From Euglena gracilis (taxonomy: Eukaryota; Euglenozoa; Euglenophyceae; Euglenales; Euglenaceae), in assembly GCA_900893395.1 (NCBI GenBank), contig CAAHFI011213907.1, positions 1-20,373 of the forward strand: a stretch of 20,373 nt of DNA, given 5' to 3'. A program made the translations under genes and the position numbers. The stretch's first letter is position 1, and every line of letters begins with the position of its first letter. The notes beneath the pieces are model-generated. The model was given only the letters and a program-made list of their open reading frames with translations, had not been told where the DNA came from and searched no databases. Positions 17,061 to 20,373 of the stretch are shown one piece after another.

Positions 17061-18438
17061 ATTGGCATTACCTCCCCATTTGACAGTTGTTGAAAGCACT
17101 CCCTCCTCATTGGCATTACCTCCCCATTTGACAGTTGACAGACCTCCCCCTGATTGACAGCACCACCCTGAATTGACAGTATTAATTGACAGCACCCCCC
17201 CCTAATTGACAAACCTCCCCCCCCTAATTGGATTGACAGACCTCCCCCTAACTGAGAAGTGGAGTCCATTGGAGTGGTGATGAAACATGGCGTCCGGGAG
17301 GCCATATAAAACGTCGTTTCGGGCAAAAAATTTTCGGGGTTTCGACTTTTTTTGACCCGGTTTTGACCCAAAGTCAATGGGTTGGCGCGGGTCGAAAAAT
17401 GTTCATTTTTGGCTCAAAAACAGTATTTCCGAGCCCGGGAGGCCAAAAAACATCGTTTCGGGCAATTTTTTATTCAATTTTCTTCAACTTTTTTGACTGG
17501 AAGGTTTGTACGCAGCATTCTGAGGAATTAACAATGGCGACAAACCGCGGAGCAGAAAGGTAACCCACTGGCTATGTCTAAAAAAAAGGTACCGATGGAT
17601 TAACAGGAGGCAGCAGCATTGACAGGAGGCAACATTGACGTCATTTTAAACACATTGTTTTCAAAATCATGTTCACTCCAAGGGGAAAACGGTATTTGAA
17701 CATTACTTGGAACGTGTTCGTACGCAACCCGACCGCCACTTCGCAGGGGAGGAGAACTGGGCTGTGGGAAAACACCTTTTCTTCCAAAACCTTTGAGTTG
17801 ACAACGAGGGAGAGCATGAAAGCCGGAAGCGCTTGTAACGCAGAGTGAACCGGCACCAGATTTTGAAGTTCATCAGACAGGGCACAGTTGCAGTTGCCAG
17901 GCATACAAGCTGCCACAGCCGCTACGAATACAGGCAAAAAGTATTGCCAACGTAGACGCTCACAGCATTGCTTTATGACGCCGGCAATCAAAACAATGAT
18001 ACCATGCCGCAAAGTTGGTGATGACATCAATTTTTCTTCTTCGGGCTTCATTGCATGCATTAAAGAAACCAAAAAAAAGGAAAGCCCTGCACAGAGAGAG
18101 AGAGTAAATATTCATCACCCTACATCCTCAATAGAAAAAATAACTACGCAAATGGTTGTAGAGACTGAAAATTTTTCGATTTTTTTGGGACTGTTTTGAC
18201 CCAAAATGGCAAAATTGGCCCCTTGGGTAAGGAAGATTGGCATTTTGGGGGGATTTCGGGCCAGATCTCAGGCCGGACGATGCGTTGGAGCCCAAGCTTG
18301 GTGCATTAGACAGCCCGTCTTCAAGGGCTTCAAAAAATACACCGCATATTTTTAAATGATGCACTGTTTTGGAGTTATTTTATTGATCATTTGTAATTTT
18401 AAGGCACCCCCCCCCAATTGGAAAGCCACTCCCTCCTA
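17061..18438 (+). repeat. Array copy 8 (48-bp internal duplication)
   Basis: The start of this copy contains a tandem duplication: ATTGGCATTACCTCCCC occurs at 17061 and again 48 bp later at 17109, which explains the longer step of 1378 bp. It also has GAGTCCATTGG (shared with copy 9) where other copies have GAGACCATTGG, and several private single-base changes. Confidence 0.94.
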
Positions 18439-19779
18439 ATTGGCATTAAGAAGAAGTTGGCATTACCTCCCCATTTGACAGTTGACAGACCTCCCCCCGA
18501 TTGACAGCACCACCCTGAATTGATAGTATTAATTGACAGCCCCCCCCCCCTAATTGACAACCTCCCCCCAATTGAGATTGACAGACCTCCCCCCTAACTG
18601 AGAAGTGGAGTCCATTGGAGTGGTGATGAAACATGGCGTCCGGGAGGCCATAAACGTCGTTTCGGGCAAAAATTTCGGGGTTTTCGACTTTTTTGACCGG
18701 TTTTGACCCAAAGTCAATGGGTTGGCGCGGGTCGAAAATGTTCATTTTTGGCTCAAAAACAGTATTTCCGAGCCCGGGAGGCCAAAAACATCGTTTCGGG
18801 CAATTTTTATTATCAATTTTCTTCAACTTTTTTGACTGGAAGGTTTGTACGCAGCATTCTGAGGAATTAACAATGGCGACAAACCGCGGAGCAGAAAGGT
18901 AACCCACTGGCTATCTAAAAAAAAAAGGTACCATGGATTAACAGGAGGCAGCAGCATTGACAGGAGGCAGCATTGACGTCATTTTAAACACATTGTTTTC
19001 AAAATCATGTTCACTCCAAGGGAAAACGGTATTTGAACATTACTTGGAACGTGTTCGTACGCAACCCGACCGCCACTTCGCAGGGAGGAAAACTGGGCTG
19101 TGGGAAAACACCTTTTCTTCCAAAACCTTTGAGTTGACAACGAGGGAGAGCATGAAAAGCCGGAAGCGCTTGTAACGCAGAGTGAACCGGGCACCAGATT
19201 TTGAAGTTCATCAGACAGGCACAGTTGCAGTTGCCAGGCATACAAGCTGCCACAGCCGCTACGAAATACAGGCAAAAGTATTGCCAACGTAGACGCTCAC
19301 CAGCATTGCTTATGACGCCGGCAATCAAAGCAATGATACCATGCCGCAAAGTTGGTGATGACATCAATTTTCTTCTTCGGGCTTCATTGCATGCATTAAA
19401 GAAACCAAAAAAAAAGGAAAGCCCTGCACAGAGAAGAGAGAGTAAATATTCATCACCCTACATCCTCAATAGGAAAAAATAACTACGCAAATGGTTGTAG
19501 AGACTGAAAATTTTCGATTTTTTTTGGACTGTTTTGACCCAAATTGGCAAAATGGCCCCTTGGGTAAGGAAGATTGGCATTTTGGGGGGGATTTCGGGCC
19601 AGATCTCAGGCCGGACGATGCGTTGGAGCCCAAGCTTGGTGCATTAGACAGCCCGTCTTCAAGGGCTTCAAAAAATACACCGCATATTTTTAAATGATGC
19701 ACTGTTTTGGAGTTATTTTATTGATCCATCCGCTAATTTTAAGGCACCCCCCCCCCAATTGGAAAGCCACTCCCTCCTA
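18439..19779 (+). repeat. Array copy 9 (17-bp insertion, many 1-bp indels)
   Basis: TTGGCATTA is repeated at a 17-bp offset (18440 and 18457) with AAGAAG between. Compared with earlier copies this one has many one-base deletions spread through the unit, such as CCATAAACGTC, TGACCGGTTTT, GTCGAAAATG and GACAGGCACAG. They break the open frame seen in copies 3 and 5-7. Confidence 0.93.
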
Positions 19780-20373
19780 ATTGGCATTACCTCCCATTTG
19801 ACAGTTGACAGACCTCCCCCCTGATTGACAGCACCACCCTGAATTGATAGTATTAATTGACAGCACCCCCCCCTAATTGACAAACCTCCCCCCCTAATTG
19901 AGATTGACAGACCTCCCCCTAACTGAGAAGTGGAGACCATTGGAGTGGTGATGAAACATGGCGTCCGGGAGGCCATAAAACGTCGTTTCGGCAAAAAATT
20001 TCGGGGTTTTCGACTTTTTTTGACCCGGTTTTGACCCAAAGTCAATGGTTGGCGCGGGTCGAAAAATGTTCATTTTTGGCTCAAAAACAGTATTTCCGAG
20101 CCCGGGAGGCCAAAAAACATCGTTTCGGGCAATTTTTATTCAATTTTCTTCAACTTTTTTGACTGGAAGGTTTGTACGCAGCATTCTGAGGAATTAACAA
20201 TGGCGACAAACCCGCGGAGCAGAAAGGTAACCCACTGGCTATTTCTAAAAAAAGGTACCAATGGATTAACAGGAGGCAGCAGCATTGACAGGAGCAACAT
20301 TGACGTCATTTTAAACACATTGTTTTCAAAATCATGTCACTCCAAGGAAAACGGTATTTTGAACATTACTTGG
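19780..20373 (+). repeat. Array copy 10 (cut by window end)
   Basis: The first 594 bases of a further unit, ending inside the region complementary to the minus-strand frame. It shares the GGCTATTTCT + GGTACCAATGG pair with copy 5 and, like copy 9, has frequent one-base indels. The array therefore continues beyond the window. Confidence 0.94.

Larger units (their letters stand above)
7635..20373 (+). repeat. Head-to-tail macrosatellite array, ~1.33-kb unit, ten copies
   Basis: Ten direct copies of one sequence follow each other without spacers. The landmark ATTGGCATTACC starts at 7654, 9080, 10420, 11755, 13068, 14399, 15728, 17061, 18439 and 19780, giving steps of 1426, 1340, 1335, 1313, 1331, 1329, 1333, 1378 and 1341. 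The left edge is sharp near 7635: upstream DNA no longer matches the unit. The right edge lies outside the window. Copies three to ten differ by scattered substitutions and short indels, while the first two are clearly more diverged. Each unit contains, in order, a C-rich TTGACAG minisatellite, two GGGAGGCC modules, an ACAGGAGGCA direct repeat with a TGACGTCA octamer, a minus-strand open frame, and an A/T-rich stretch ending in poly-C. I found no rRNA, 5S, snRNA or spliced-leader RNA in the unit, so it is not one of the usual RNA-gene arrays. Confidence 0.97.

Noticed and set aside
7635-20373. A tandem array of 5S rRNA, U6 or other snRNA, or spliced-leader genes
   Set aside because: Unit size would fit, but I find none of the conserved wording of these RNAs. 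ACAGAGA near 11402 is too short to count as U6.

Overview
This window looks like eukaryotic nuclear DNA with no convincing protein-coding gene. I cannot place the organism. The case for a eukaryote is the absence of dense ORFs, the long A/T and C/G homopolymer runs, the microsatellites, the decayed dispersed repeats and a kilobase-scale tandem satellite array. I see no rRNA, canonical tRNA, 5S, U6 or spliced-leader RNA gene, and no operon-like layout. The open frames seen are short, overlap low-complexity or repeated DNA, and mostly lack recognisable domains.

Layout. Positions 1-7634 (left flank) are a mosaic of old, diverged, dispersed repeats and simple sequence: a (TG)n tract, a TGACN pentamer tract, a 32-bp-periodic motif block (2465-2540), a C/G-rich palindromic patch (3110-3260), a G-rich minisatellite (4020-4260), and at least three repeat families with copies in both orientations. 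Family R1 includes a 186-bp inverted pair at 3771-3956 and 4827-5012. Family R2 lies at 5792-5966, 6971-7062 and 7125-7230. Family R3 is a 'GGGAGGCC...ACATCGTTT' module at 5150-5310 and 6725-6886. A motif close to GACGCCGGTTCTGTC recurs across 2.4-6.7 kb on both strands. A strong hairpin sits at 7307-7359.

Positions 7635-20373 (about 62% of the window) are a head-to-tail array of ten copies, the last cut by the window edge, of a unit of about 1.33 kb. The first copy is the most diverged, the second is intermediate, and copies three to ten are nearly identical, as expected at the edge of a homogenised satellite. Each unit carries a TTGACAG/poly-C minisatellite, two copies of the R3 module, an ACAGGAGGCA direct repeat, an invariant TGACGTCA octamer (copies 3-10) and, on the minus strand, an open frame of up to 143 codons with two hydrophobic stretches. 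Because the R3 module and a piece of the minus-strand frame also occur as old single copies in the left flank, the satellite was probably amplified from pre-existing dispersed sequence.

The main points of interest are the array and its structure, the insertion in its first copy with two mutually exclusive hairpins, the isolated hairpin at 7307-7359, and the recurrent GACGCCGGTTCTGTC-like motif. All calls come from reading by eye; identities are approximate.
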